Source: Andrena cerasifolii | Taxonomy: Eukaryota; Arthropoda; Insecta; Hymenoptera; Andrenidae | Reading direction: 5' to 3' | DNA: 64,000 nt | Assembly (NCBI RefSeq): GCF_050908995.1 | Contig: NC_135118.1 | Span: 4,712,001-4,776,000 of the forward strand | Shown: piece by piece, positions 12,653 through 23,884 of the stretch | Layout of the letters: each line of letters starts with the position of its first letter | Numbering within the stretch: the stretch's first letter is position 1 | The notes under the pieces: model-generated | The model's database searches: none | Told to the model about the DNA's origin: nothing | Seen by the model: the letters and a program-made list of their open reading frames with translations, nothing else | Program-made: the position numbers and the translations under genes

Positions 12653-15306
12653 TTTCTCCATACGAGGAATGACTCCTTCCACAATCTTACCACGATTTCG
12701 TCCGCTGCATAATTCGGCCCACCGTCCCGTATCTCCTCTGCGTTACGAGTGATTGCTCACAACGGTGCTGCCCCAAAAGCTGACACATATTCCGCCACCG
12801 AAAATCCTTGCCAACATAGACACCGTTCTTAAGGACGATCGGCAGAAGGATCTGGAGAAACGTTGCAGAACTCGAAATCATCCGAGCGTGCCACGGTGAA
12901 ACGCAACCACGTCGGATTTGCCCATCAGCGCGAGACGACCAGCGTAGACGGGGCCACCCCTGATCATCCCTTTTACGACAGATTATTTAGCGAAATATCG
13001 GAGGAGCGTCCTTGTTAGCGGGCAGCTGCCGGATAACAATTACGCGGGGGACATCGGGGCCCCGTGAAGCATGAATTTTTGTCGTGCAACAAGTTGCCCC
13101 ACAATGACGGGCCGCGCCGCGTGACGTCTTATGGGGACGTGGTCGCACCCCCGTAAGAATCCTGGCCAGGGAAACCGTTTACTCACGGATCGGCGGGCCG
13201 CTCAAAATATTTGTCGCGTTGGTTCAGCCTTTGTGCGACACGAAGGGCAAGGGAAATCCGTTTGGCCGCGTAGACGGGATCATCTTTCGGTGTATGAATT
13301 CGTTGGGGACAGTTTTGGATTAGCCTCTTGGAGCAGCAAGTGGTGTACAGCGTACAGCGTATACCCATAGGGCAGGATGGTTTCTCGGTTTGATCTGTGG
13401 CCAGAAAGACTCGATTACCGAGGACGACGCCCATTCAGAAGTTCCTTTAATTTTTGGACGCGCGTAGGCGGAGGCCGCTGGTCTGCTCGGGTCTGATGTC
13501 GAGAAAGGAAGTAGGATCTCGCGTGGCTATCGGTTGTGAAGGAAGGGAAAATCTGCGTGAATGAATGTGCCCTTTAGCTCCTGGCGAAGAGACGCGGCTT
13601 TGAGGAGCGTCGTTGTGCGTCGATGAACGTTTATTCGATTCGATTTAATATCGCCTTTATGACGCAGGATGCACGAAGAAGGTACGGATTTAATCGAACA
13701 TGTATAGAATACATGAAAAGTACATGGGGAGAGTCAGTGTTGCTATATTACATCTAGCCTCATAGGAAAGCTTAATGCTTTGAGTGGCACAAGACAATTG
13801 CCAGTCAGACAGTTTACAGCAAATTTGCGTAAAGTTTATCGAATATCAAATCACGTAATGCAACAGTGTTGTGCGCTTTGTGAGTGCTCACCTTGGCTTT
13901 AATTTAAGACATGTAATGATGCAATTAGAACAGAAAATATTGTAGCAATCTTTATACACTCGATGAGGATATTCTGTTCAGGTCATATTTGAATCATATT
14001 TGAGTCATGACGTGCTGCTAATATTTACACAAAATGAAAAATTATCCGATCATTCGCGAAAGCGGATTGCGAACGTTCCCGCGTCAGACCGTCATCTATT
14101 TACCTTATATTTGTGCAAAAATTACCTACAGTTGTGCATTGAAAAATGGGGATCATATTTGAATCACATTTGCAGCAATCAATGCAGCACACAATGATTG
14201 CAAATTGCCATCATCACTTTACATTATATTTACAACATATGTTTTAGTCATATTTAGTAAATTAACATGATTCTAACGATGTAGCAATATTGATCAAACA
14301 TTTAGTAAATGTATTGGTTCATTGCACGATCAAGAATTTAACTCATGATACGATGTAAAATTTGGGTAAATTTGATGTTATATATTTAGTCAAACAGAAT
14401 TTACTGTACATTGCTTCAAATTTTCGTTTAATTCATTTCGGCATCTCAGGACGATCTCATGAATTCACTTTAATGTCTATCTGGGAAGGTTTGATGAAAT
14501 ACAGTTTCAAGCTTCTGACAGACATTTTTTATCCAGCTCTTCGCGCACTTTGAATACCTACCTATAAAATTTCTTTATTTTTATTAGACATTCGCGAGAC
14601 TACTACCGATGGATGGATGATGGTTTTTCAAAGAAAATGAGTGAAAATATAGTCTTAGTTGAGTTTTTTTAATTATGTGTAATTCGAATTAGTTCCAAAC
14701 TTTGTAGACCAGATATCAGAAAACATAAATTCCCATTTTCTGTAAAATTAGACAAAATAATGAGAAATAGTAGTTGTGTTATATTCTTTATAATTCCAGA
14801 TTTTCTTCTTCTATTTTATTTCGACACTGAATAATTGAGAGATACTCCGTCCCTTTGAATGAGAGTTTCGCGTTCGATAAATAATCGTGGGGCACTGATG
14901 GCCCACGTGGCACGGGAACGTATTAAAAATACATAAATCAGTTAGGTCGAGTTTCATCTCATTTTCATCCGCGGAATTTCACCAATACACCGGTAATACT
15001 TTCACGATGCTCTTTCAGGAAGTACCTATGCAAATAACAGTTCTCGTTAGTAGACGATTCATCGGAGGCTTGACTACCTGCCAAGTGATCTGTCGCTGAG
15101 ACGGCGAAGTAGGTACAAAGCGAACTCTGAGCTCTGGTTTCCAAACATTCGAGGCGCTCGAGCAATACTTTCGATGCTTTCCAAAACATATCAACGTGAA
15201 ATCACACCACGCATGGAAAGGACATCCCTGTGCGTGAAAACACACCGACGCCACTCGAAGTGTTAAAGTAGAAACGAACTAAATCTGAAAACTGTTAACG
15301 CTTACG
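12653..15306. other. Gene-free stretch with an AT-rich repeated patch
   Basis: The part from 12,660 to 13,650 is GC-rich unique DNA with no gene I can name. From about 13,700 to 14,350 it is AT-rich and repeats CATATTTGA-like words (near 13984, 14153 and 14248), possibly a worn non-coding element whose ends I could not define. No coding region is supported. Confidence 0.4.
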
Positions 15307-15309
15307 TTA

Positions 15310-16193
15310 AGGTACGTGTCCACTTGAGAGAACTCGCGCAAGTTACTCTCAATAGTTACTCTCAAATTGTGTGCCCACTTGAGAACAATTACGAAAATTT
15401 TTACTCTCAGGTAGGCGGTAGAAAACTCGCCGAGAGCTTACTATCCGGTAGAACTCTCAGAACCGTGTCCACTAGAAATTGGTCTGCGCCTACTCTCTAC
15501 AGTTTCTCTCAGTTTCTTTTAAGCTACGAACGAAGTGAGGCCGTGATTATGGATGTGAAAAAACTTAGTGCTTTGATTATTGCTTATAATATTTTAAAAA
15601 AGAGAAAGAAGCAACGTAGAAAGAGAAATTACTGGGTGGATGAAATGAAATAGTTATATGTCCGGTATACAGGCTAACTATAGCTGACTGTCTCTTACTT
15701 AGTTATATGCTTCTTTGTATCTAAAGGGTACGTCCCGTTAAATTAATAAATAAATAAATATATAAATAAATATATTTTGAGTTGGTTACAATAAATAGCG
15801 TACATAAAATGTGTCTCGCCACTTGGCTCGACGCAGACTGCCTCGGTCGCGCAGTTCTCCCTCCTAACCGCCTAGCAACACTTCTCTGGCAACGCCGTGC
15901 CTCGCAACGCCTGTCTGGCAACACCGTGTCTGCCGCGACGCGTGCCTACTACATAACCCCGAAGACCTACTCTCGCGACAGCACTCGCAGAATACGAACC
16001 TGGTTCGTATTTCGGAAGCAACTGTCGGATAGTAATATTATTATGTATCCACTCGGGAGCAAGTTGCAACGCGTCCGCTGTCTGAGAGTTGAACGTCGCT
16101 CTCCGACAGTCACTCTCGGACGTAGTGTCCACTTGCGAGAAATACTCTCGAGAGCTTCTCGCGCGAGTTCTATTCTCAAGTGGACACGTACCT
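15310..16193 (+). mobile_element. Deleted PIF/Harbinger element with TTA target duplication
   Basis: The left end AGGTACGTGTCCACTTGAGA is matched by the inverse at the right end, and TTA flanks both sides (15307-15309 and 16194-16196). A 3-bp TWA duplication is characteristic of PIF/Harbinger. The word GTGTCCACTTGAGA or a close variant is repeated inside the left end (about 15317, 15370, 15462) and in inverse form inside the right end (about 16117 and 16174), so there are several subterminal binding-type repeats. The middle holds a TAAA-rich run (15745-15775) and a GC-rich piece of unknown origin (15,810-15,960). Most of the transposase and accessory genes are gone. Confidence 0.8.
15549..15653 (+). 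pseudogene. N-terminal remnant of Harbinger transposase
   Basis: A short frame begins with ATG at about 15549 and reads MDVKKLSALIIAYNIL followed by KKRKKQRRKRNYWVDEMK and a stop. A short hydrophobic helix followed by a dense Lys/Arg patch and Y/FWV is how I remember many animal PIF/Harbinger nucleases starting. It sits inside an element whose TIRs and TTA duplication independently point to Harbinger. The rest of the nuclease (DDE domain) is missing. The frame continues upstream to 15324, but that part runs through the terminal repeats and is unlikely to be real coding sequence. Confidence 0.6.
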
Positions 16194-16196
16194 TTA

Positions 16197-18700
16197 ACTA
16201 AGGCCCCGCTGCAAAGCGATTTAAAAAAAACAAGGCAGAATGCGTAAGAAGATCGCTATGAGGTGAGTTTTAATTAACTGTCAAGACTCAAAGAGTATAA
16301 TAGTAAAACCATATTAGTATAATAGAACAACACTTTGGAAACCCGCTGCCCCCCCCCCCCCTTCACTCCGCCCGCCATCAGTGACACGCATTCAAGAATC
16401 ACTCTGTAAAATATCCCACGTGTCACCTCGTTAAAAATCATTACCCTTGCCATGGAGGCGCGTGCAGCCCTCCAGGCAGATCTATTTACGGGAAACGACA
16501 CGTTATTGCACCTGGTGCATCGAGTGCAGCCTCTCCCCGCTCGTCCCCAGCTCCGTGGATCAACCCCCATAAGCGGGCAAGACGAGTCCAGAGGGCATTC
16601 GTCTATGTTATTAGAATTGCAGCGCGTTTAATGAGTAATGGAACGATTTACCGCGTGCATGCGGGAATGTTGCTTCTGTGGCATGATAACTTTGCAACGT
16701 GCTCGCGAACGCGGGATAGGGGGAGGGGGGAGCAGGTATCTTCATGAGGGGAAGAGACCAAAAACGAGCATGAAGATGTGCCGCAAGCTAGAAATGGGAT
16801 ATTTGTCGATCGAGGTTCGTTTACATGTCCTCGCGAGTCGGCGGAATTTTAACCTCTCGACGCGAACGCTTTTTAGTGGCCGCGTGTTCTTATAGAAAAC
16901 AATGTGAAGTCGTGTTTTCTTAAGGGAGTGCACGCATCTTCTCATTTGGTGCATCGTTTTTTCGAGTGATTTTGGGGGTTTAGTATAAGAACGATTGTAA
17001 GATCATTTTTAATTTTTCCGAATAAAAAGTATTATGCAAATATAAATCCTATTCTTTTTTACAGTCGGCCTGAATCACGCTGTAGGTATTTAGGAACTTG
17101 TGTATCGAGAAACTACAACAAAGCTTTTACCTAATTATGTTATTGTAATTAACTATTTGTAAAGTTGTAGCTGTTTCTCACAGCGTAACCAAAAACGTGT
17201 CTTCGTAGTTACCACGATTGGCATCGCTCTACTCAATTGAAACGAGAAAATCTGTGAAAAATCTTCATTTATATAAGTGTGGCTGTAACTTTACTAGAAT
17301 AAATATCGATGCTTTTTCATAAATCTTTCATTTTCTGGAGCACGTGAAAAAAAACATCTATAGCAGGTATCGACTTAATTTTAGTAGAAACGATAGACAC
17401 GCATCCACTTTATATGTGTGCCAAATTTGATATTGATCGGTTAATTCAATCTTGAGAAAAACGCGTTTAAATTTTCGCGCGCACTTTCAAACTGCGCACA
17501 ATATAAATATGCGCACTTACCCTTACTACACTGTTCCCGCATTACTTTTTCTTTCTCTCCCTCTTAAATAGTCTTTATTAATAACGTAAAACTATTGTAG
17601 AAGTATGTCGTGACGCCATCGGAAATACACTAACCTCGTGCGCTTCAAATCTTCCACTTCGAAATTTCAAATCTCCGCAACTTTGTTACTTCATCGAATT
17701 TAGGCATAAGATTTTATGTGCTCGTTTTTGAAATAGGAACCTTTAAGAAAATACAAGAAAAACAAATATATACTTTGTTCATCCAAATAGGAATATCCAC
17801 TTAGTTCAGATACGTTAGCCTTCGCCTTGCTGTATATATATAGACACTTGTCACCCGCATTACCGAAGGCAGGAAGGCAGGAGTTATATGTTCATGTGGG
17901 AAGCGAGAAACATTTCCCTGCGCGTCCCGTTTCATAGGGATGCTTTATCGCGCGCATCGAATATCGCAGAGGCACGCAATTGCTGGACAACGAAATTGAC
18001 GATGAATTATTTATGCCAGCCGCGTTTTCAGCGGGTTCTTGGAAACCGTGCGCCACGGCCCAGCCCCCATTAGAATCCCCATTAACAATTCAAATGGGGA
18101 AAATTGAATATTTAAAAACTGCCCTGTTGCACTTCGTTGCGAGCTCGAGGAGACCCGTGGCGATGATACTGTAGGAAAGGATTCCTTATGACTTTCAATT
18201 TCAAATTAATCGCAACATTAGGCACGCATTCTGCCAACCAGAAATGCAGCGATTCTTAAATGACAGGTATGTAAAGCAATATTTCTTTTTATTATGTGAG
18301 TGTAGTTATTATAATACTTTCAGCATTCTTCGGTATTTTTAATAGTTCTCTTAAGTTTATATTTATTCCTAAAATGTTGTTCGTTTGTATTTCGTAAATC
18401 TAACATTAATATGTGTTGTAAGTATCTACGACTTTGCACGTTTGACACATACATAGCTGGGAACGTTTCTTCTGATTCTGAGTCTTGTTATTATTGTTGT
18501 TTCTTCTATTCCGTGGAAATTAGTTTGTTTTATATGCTAGCAGAAGTTGATTATGGCTTTATCTATATTTGCTGCGTAAAACTAATATTGAAGGTATGAG
18601 CCATTGAATATGTTTTTAAATGGATGAAAAAATTATCCAGCCATCAATTAATAATATAATAATAATTTATAATATTGAAAATTATCTCAAGTCATTCTCT
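16197..18700. other. Gene-free stretch
   Basis: No gene is supported. A poly-C run of about 13 lies at 16349-16361. The segment 16,980-17,700 is AT-rich and contains CCAAATTTGATATTGATCGG at 17421-17440, a phrase that resembles one on the minus strand near 21.4 kb and may mark an old repeat. The remainder has no recognisable feature. Confidence 0.4.
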
Positions 18701-18715
18701 ATGCAAATTATCTTT

Positions 18716-19216
18716 GTAAAAAGAAGTGAGATCTCCATAAAAAAAAACTTCAGAAAAAATACAAAAATTACGCCAAGTACATGAAATCAAATAAATCACA
18801 AAAAATAGAAGATAATAATAATATTATAAAATAAAAAAAGCTGTGAAATCAAAATGAGCTGCACGTACATAAAGGTAATAATAAATACAAATAAATATTT
18901 TAATACGAATAAACATGCATATGTATATGTTTATGTATTTTAGATTGTAAGGGAGTTATTGTAAATTATTAATACGAGGACAATTAACATTTTTTCTGTT
19001 TCGCAGCGGCAAGTATTTTGAATAAAATGTTTATTCGTATTAAAATATTTATTTGTATTTATCATTGCCTTTATGTACGTGCAGCTCAATTTGATTTCAC
19101 ATCTTTTTTTATTTTATAATTATTATTCTCTTCTATTTTTTGTGATTTATTTGATTTCATGTACTTGGCGTAATTTTTGTACTTTTCTGAAGTTTTTTAT
19201 GGAGCTTGTTTTTACG
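18716..19216. repeat. Hairpin repeat, about 200-bp arms, AT-rich
   Basis: The left arm (about 18716-18918) is the reverse complement of the right arm (about 19022-19216). Key matching blocks are CCAAGTACATGAAATCAAAT with its inverse near 19160, and ACAAATAAATATTTTAATAC with its inverse near 19045. About 100 bp of loop DNA lies between. Arms differ by scattered changes and small gaps. There is no coding capacity. It is either a foldback MITE or two copies of a repeat in inverted orientation. I found no clear target duplication. Confidence 0.75.
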
Positions 19217-19227
19217 GTGACCACTGT

Positions 19228-19591
19228 CATTCGGAAGCAGATTATCTAAAATCAAAATACAAAAAAAATTTCGTTAATATATTAATGTATCCTCAGATTG
19301 ACGGAGGGAATTTTCCGAAATATTAATTTAAAACAAAAATGGCGGCTATTAATGTATCCTCAGATTGACGGAGAGAATTTTCCGAAATATTAATTTAAAA
19401 CAAAAATGGCGGCTATTTAAAGTTGAAATCTTGCAAAAATCACGCGAAAAAATCGGGATTTCAACTTTAAATAGCCTCCATTTTGTTTTAAATTAATACT
19501 GCGGAAAGTTCTCTCCGCCAACCTGGTATACATTAATATACTAACGAAATCTTCTGTTGTATTTTGATTTTAGATAATCTGCTTCCGAATG
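19228..19591. mobile_element. Foldback element with a fresh 67-bp tandem duplication
   Basis: The ends are CATTCGGAAGCAGATTATCT continuing into AAAATCAAAATAC, and the exact inverse at 19557-19591. Inside, a 67-bp unit (19281-19347) is immediately repeated (19348-19414) with a single G/A difference that I could see. The inner arms also pair: TTTAAATAGC near 19416 with its inverse near 19465. The element begins only about 12 bp after the preceding hairpin, so the two may be parts of one compound structure. It is non-coding. Confidence 0.75.
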
Positions 19592-21730
19592 GCAAATTTT
19601 TAAAAATGCTTCTTGGACCTGTTGTTACTTTATTACAAACGTAAATATTTTTCTACGAAAAAAATACCAAACGTTCATTAAATATTACCCTTTTAAGCGC
19701 AACAAGTTTTGTAAAAATATACGCTTCCACTTGTTAAAAAAAAAATTCACAAATATTCGCCTCGTTTCGGCCGCCTGACCAGGTTTATAACCCCTTAAAC
19801 GGCGCTACCAACTTCACGCCCCCATTTCTTCTACCGCATCACCATAGCTACTCACATACATATCTCTACAACGCACCATAGATCCCCCGACCGACCCTCA
19901 AACTCAACCAACAGACGCGCAACTCGCCTCTAGCAGTCAGACAAATTGCGGCGCGCTCTAATTATACAACCCCACGGGCACGCGGGTACCCCGTGCCCCG
20001 TTGTCAGCTACATCGCGGGACTCGTCCCTCCAAGATTCCCTAAACGGTGCTCGCGCGGCCACTGAAAAGTCCCCGCTGAACGGAGAGGGCGAAGAGGGAA
20101 GCGCGTTCGCGGGTAAGAAAAACGTCATCGACGGGACGAAGACGGAGGCGAACGTTTCGCATAAGCGACGGAGGAGAGCTTTTTGCCCGGTTTCACCTTG
20201 TTCGACGGAAAAAGGGGGTACGGGTGCGACGGGGGGGGGGAGGTGAAGGGGAGGGGAGTGGACAGGAGGTTGGTGCAAAAGGGGATTCAGACCCCATAGG
20301 GCAGAGCATTCCCCGGTTTCTTCCGTCGCGTTTCCATCGAAAGGATTTTTCTGACCCCTCCCCCCCTCCCCCCTCGCCAGGAAGGGGGCACTCTCCTGAT
20401 CCAGGCTGACACGTGCGCGGCCGTTCGTGGAAGAATAAATCGCGGCATGAGTTCCTCGAACATCGTCACGGTTGGTCTTCATTAACCCGCGCGACGATCC
20501 TGTTTCTGCTTCTTGCTAATGAACGCTGCGCCCTGCCAGCGGCAGAACCGGGAATCGTGGGCGTGAAGCGACGACGCGCTCTCGGTGTATTCGGAAAGAA
20601 TCGCGGCCGCGGGCTGTTCAAATAGACGGAGGCGCGGAAGGCGTCGTTAGGCGCACTGCGGTCCCGCGACGCCTCCCTGGCTTGTTTCGACCGTCATAAT
20701 ATTTGGAACCATCCGAGGCCTGGCTGAACCGCAACGTTTTCTCCCATCTACAATGGACCTGTTGTGCGCGCAAATGCGTACGCGACGTAGACTCGCGGCG
20801 CGGCGGTGCGCGGACCTCAGACGTCGCGATGCTGGTTATTAAAGCTGCCGGATGGGGATTCACGGACACTGGCTCGTTTATTCTCACTTCGGAAAAAGAG
20901 AGATGAATTTCAGGTTGATTTACTTGCGGATGGCTTGAAGTTCGTGGCACCGAGTGACCCTGAATTAACACGTTGCACCGAGTAACACGTTGCAGGTGAC
21001 TTTATTTCTTTGTTATAAGATATGGGACGCCTATTTAACCCTTTGAGTGCTGTGAAGGTACAGGTATGTATGCTCGTTCAGCGCCTATGCGTTAAAGACG
21101 CGATTTTACGAGTTCGGGGTTCGTCTTTTTTTTTCAAATCAAGAGACAATGAGATTTTAGTGTTTTCACACAATTGTCTCTAGCTTCGGTATTTATCCAT
21201 AGGTTTTCTTCAGCAGCAGCTTGTTTTCTTCGTAAAAGCGCAGACTCGACGTAAAGAATGAGAAACTCGGCCCATTTTTGCGATTTCAAGTTTTCCCAAA
21301 CGATTAAATGAATTGTCGATCTCAACTTCTTCGGTCGAGATAAATGACTTTTCTTCACATATCTCCGTCGATTTCACCCGAACTACCGAACCGATTTGAA
21401 AATTTTGTGAGGTGCATTTGTTGGTGATTCGATTGTCTTTAATTTGATATAATTCTCGGCCAAATCGGACTTTCACAACACGAGATATTCGCAATGAAGT
21501 GGGACTACCTTTTTGACAGACTGGTAAAAAGTTCACCTGTCGATATCTCGAAAACGTATCTATACAAATTTTTTTCGACGTTATTTTCGAAATCAGCGGG
21601 CCATTTTACATATAAAAAAAAAGTGGCATCTGCTGCCCATTTTTTTTTATTTCGTAAACTAGTGTAATCAAAATTATAATTAAGTATTATAGAGCACTGC
21701 TATCGACGAGTTTGCAAAAGAATGCTTAGT
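19592..21730. other. Gene-free stretch, GC-rich core
   Basis: From 19,930 to 20,970 it is CpG-rich unique DNA with overlapping chance frames. From 21,100 to 21,660 it is AT-richer, with a minus-strand frame (21210-21536) that matches nothing I know. An isolated TTAACCCTTTGAGTGCTG at 21035-21052 looks like one end of a piggyBac-like element, but no matching partner end was found. No gene is called. Confidence 0.4.
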
Positions 21731-21734
21731 TGCT

Positions 21735-22445
21735 GCTGTATTTGCAATGTGCATACCATCGGCAGATCCGCAAAAAATCGTATCCTCTCGGAAGATCCTT
21801 TGAATCTTCCGAAAATATGGCCAATATAATTACGCAAACTGGAGCAAAAAATAAACGTCATAAGTTTGTATACGCCATTGGTAAAATAATTGACAATTAT
21901 CCTGCTCCGTTCCACTAATTCTGGTGGTTTGTACAAATTCTGACATTTACGATTTTTCTATCTTTGCAGAAATTCTAGTTTCGATTCTACGTCGAATTAA
22001 CCACCAGAAATTACGAAACAAAATTACACCACGAGCAATTACATCGCGAGATCCCTGGGACTTATAAAAAGATTCTTCGTGAATTTTGAAGTGAATTATG
22101 CTCTAGAACTGTTATACACTCCTCCTGCCAGTTTAACTCAAAGTATACCTCATTAATTTGGAGTCCTGCGTATAAAACAGACGTTAAACTTCTCGAAAGT
22201 GTCCAACAGAAGTTCCTGAGATATGCAGCACATATTTCGCTACGCCCAATGGCTACAGCTAATCACGGCTATCACTCCGTGTTACAGTGTCTGAATCTTA
22301 ATACCATCTGAGATCGCCATCCAGCCATTGCCTTGATCTTCCTCTATAAAATAGTTAATGGACAGATCGACTGCCCTGCCTTATCAATGTTATTAAACTT
22401 TAACGCACCCCTGAAATCACCGAGAGCTCCTACTGTAGGTATTTG
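21735..22445 (+). pseudogene. Non-LTR retrotransposon ORF2 C-terminal remnant, copy A
   Basis: Translation around 22153-22310 reads SLIWSPAYKTDVKLLESVQQ then KFLRYA and, after an in-frame stop, LIFLYKIVNGQIDCPALSML and LLNFNAPLKSPRAPT. A conserved IWSP block, LE.VQ..FLR and a LLNFN..LRS-like tail is typical of the region after the reverse transcriptase domain in Jockey/I-type non-LTR elements. Upstream, LGLIKRFFVNFE in another frame fits the end of the thumb region. Stops and frameshifts are numerous, so it is dead. About 700 bp aligns, in the opposite orientation, with copy B at 56.3-57.0 kb. Confidence 0.75.
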
Positions 22446-22557
22446 TGCCTGGCTGCGCACATAAATGTAACACCAGCGATTCGATCAATCGAATTATGTA
22501 CGTCCCGAATATGTATCACGTATAAATTGTCCCTCCTGAATCGGTTAAGGTAAAAGT

Positions 22558-23882
22558 ACCTGTTATGGAACGAAATTTCGCAAAGATTAGAATTTTCATC
22601 AAATTCGAGTTTATAAATTCACAAAATGTTAAAAAAATCTTTTCACTGTACAAAAGGCCAGTTCTTTTGGAAATAAAAATGACGTTTTATAACTTAATCT
22701 AATGTATAAAATTAATTTTATTAACAAAACACTAACAGGACTCGTATGTATCTATTATGAAACGGTATTTCCGCACCTGTACCTGGGGCAAACACGTAAA
22801 TCTACTGCTTTTAAATTTACTTTGTTATTCGATTCTAGTTTTTAAGGTTTTTAATTATATAAAGACGCAAAGAACAAAGTGAAATTAATTCATAACATGC
22901 ACCAAATAATTAAAAAATGACGTATAAATTTATGACAATTATTTCAATTTTAAATCAATTTTTAAAAATTATTTCAGGTAGGAATTAAACAAATAGAAAA
23001 ATCTGCATTAATATTCATTACTATTTAATAATAACGGCTTAATATAAATACTGGGGAAAGTACAGTAGAATGGGAGACCAGGGATAGTTTGGACAATATT
23101 ACTTAACAATATTATTACTATTATTTCACCTTCCATTTTAAGTAAGTTCGTTACTTGCAAATAAAATGTTTTGAAGTAAATAAGTATTAATTATGAAATT
23201 AAATTAATTATATTTGTACATACTACACATTAGAAGTTAGGTTTTGAGATTTTTTATAAAATAGTAATACTTACTTATTGTGTTTACTTACTTATTTATG
23301 TAAGTATAAACAGTTTATAAAAAGGAACGCACGTGTTTCGCGAGCATATAAGGAACGTACTAAGTTTAACGGAATCCGTGCACGTGTTTCATAAACATGT
23401 ACCGGTTAGAGTAACAGGGTAACCAATTATGAAACACGCGTTTCTTCTGTTCCATAAACACGGTACGCGAACAAACATTATATACGCAATTTGGAACACC
23501 TATTTTATAAATAAAATTCTATTCAAATTCGGAAACTGAGTAAAATTATTAATTCTACAACTTATAAGCTATCCTATAATCCATTACACATGCTATATAA
23601 AGATTTAAATTAAAAAAAAAAACAATTAAAAATAAATCATCGAATCCTATCGGTATAAAGCCGCTGGCCAAATTTCACGGAGCTGGCGACGTGTTTAATA
23701 TTACAATTTCTTTCTAATATTTTACACGAGAAATATTTACTCTTATTTATCTACAAAATGAAATATTCTTATGTATCGAACAAATTTTTGTAATTCCTAA
23801 TAATCCCTGAAACTATATTAAAGTTACATTGTTGAAACTGTTCCCTAAAATGGACAATGTTTCATAATAGGTACTTTTACCT
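22558..23882. mobile_element. Non-coding TIR element, AGGTAAAAGTACC family
   Basis: TA-AGGTAAAAGTACCTGTTATGG on the left is matched by the inverse of TA-AGGTAAAAGTACCTATTATG on the right, with TA at both outer sides (22556-22557, 23883-23884). Words resembling TATTATGAAACGGTA or its inverse TTCCATAAACACGGTAC recur inside (about 22755, 23335, 23390, 23450), so the terminal motif is scattered through the element. There is no long frame. A stray GGGAGACCAGGGATAGTTTG near 23071 resembles the end of the 5.3-kb element. Confidence 0.75.
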
Positions 23883-23884
23883 TA

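Noticed and set aside
21035..21100. TTAACCCTTTGAGTGCTG as a piggyBac-like MITE
   Set aside because: Only one end is visible. A weak partner near 21,095 (GCGTTAAAG) does not match well enough to call an element.
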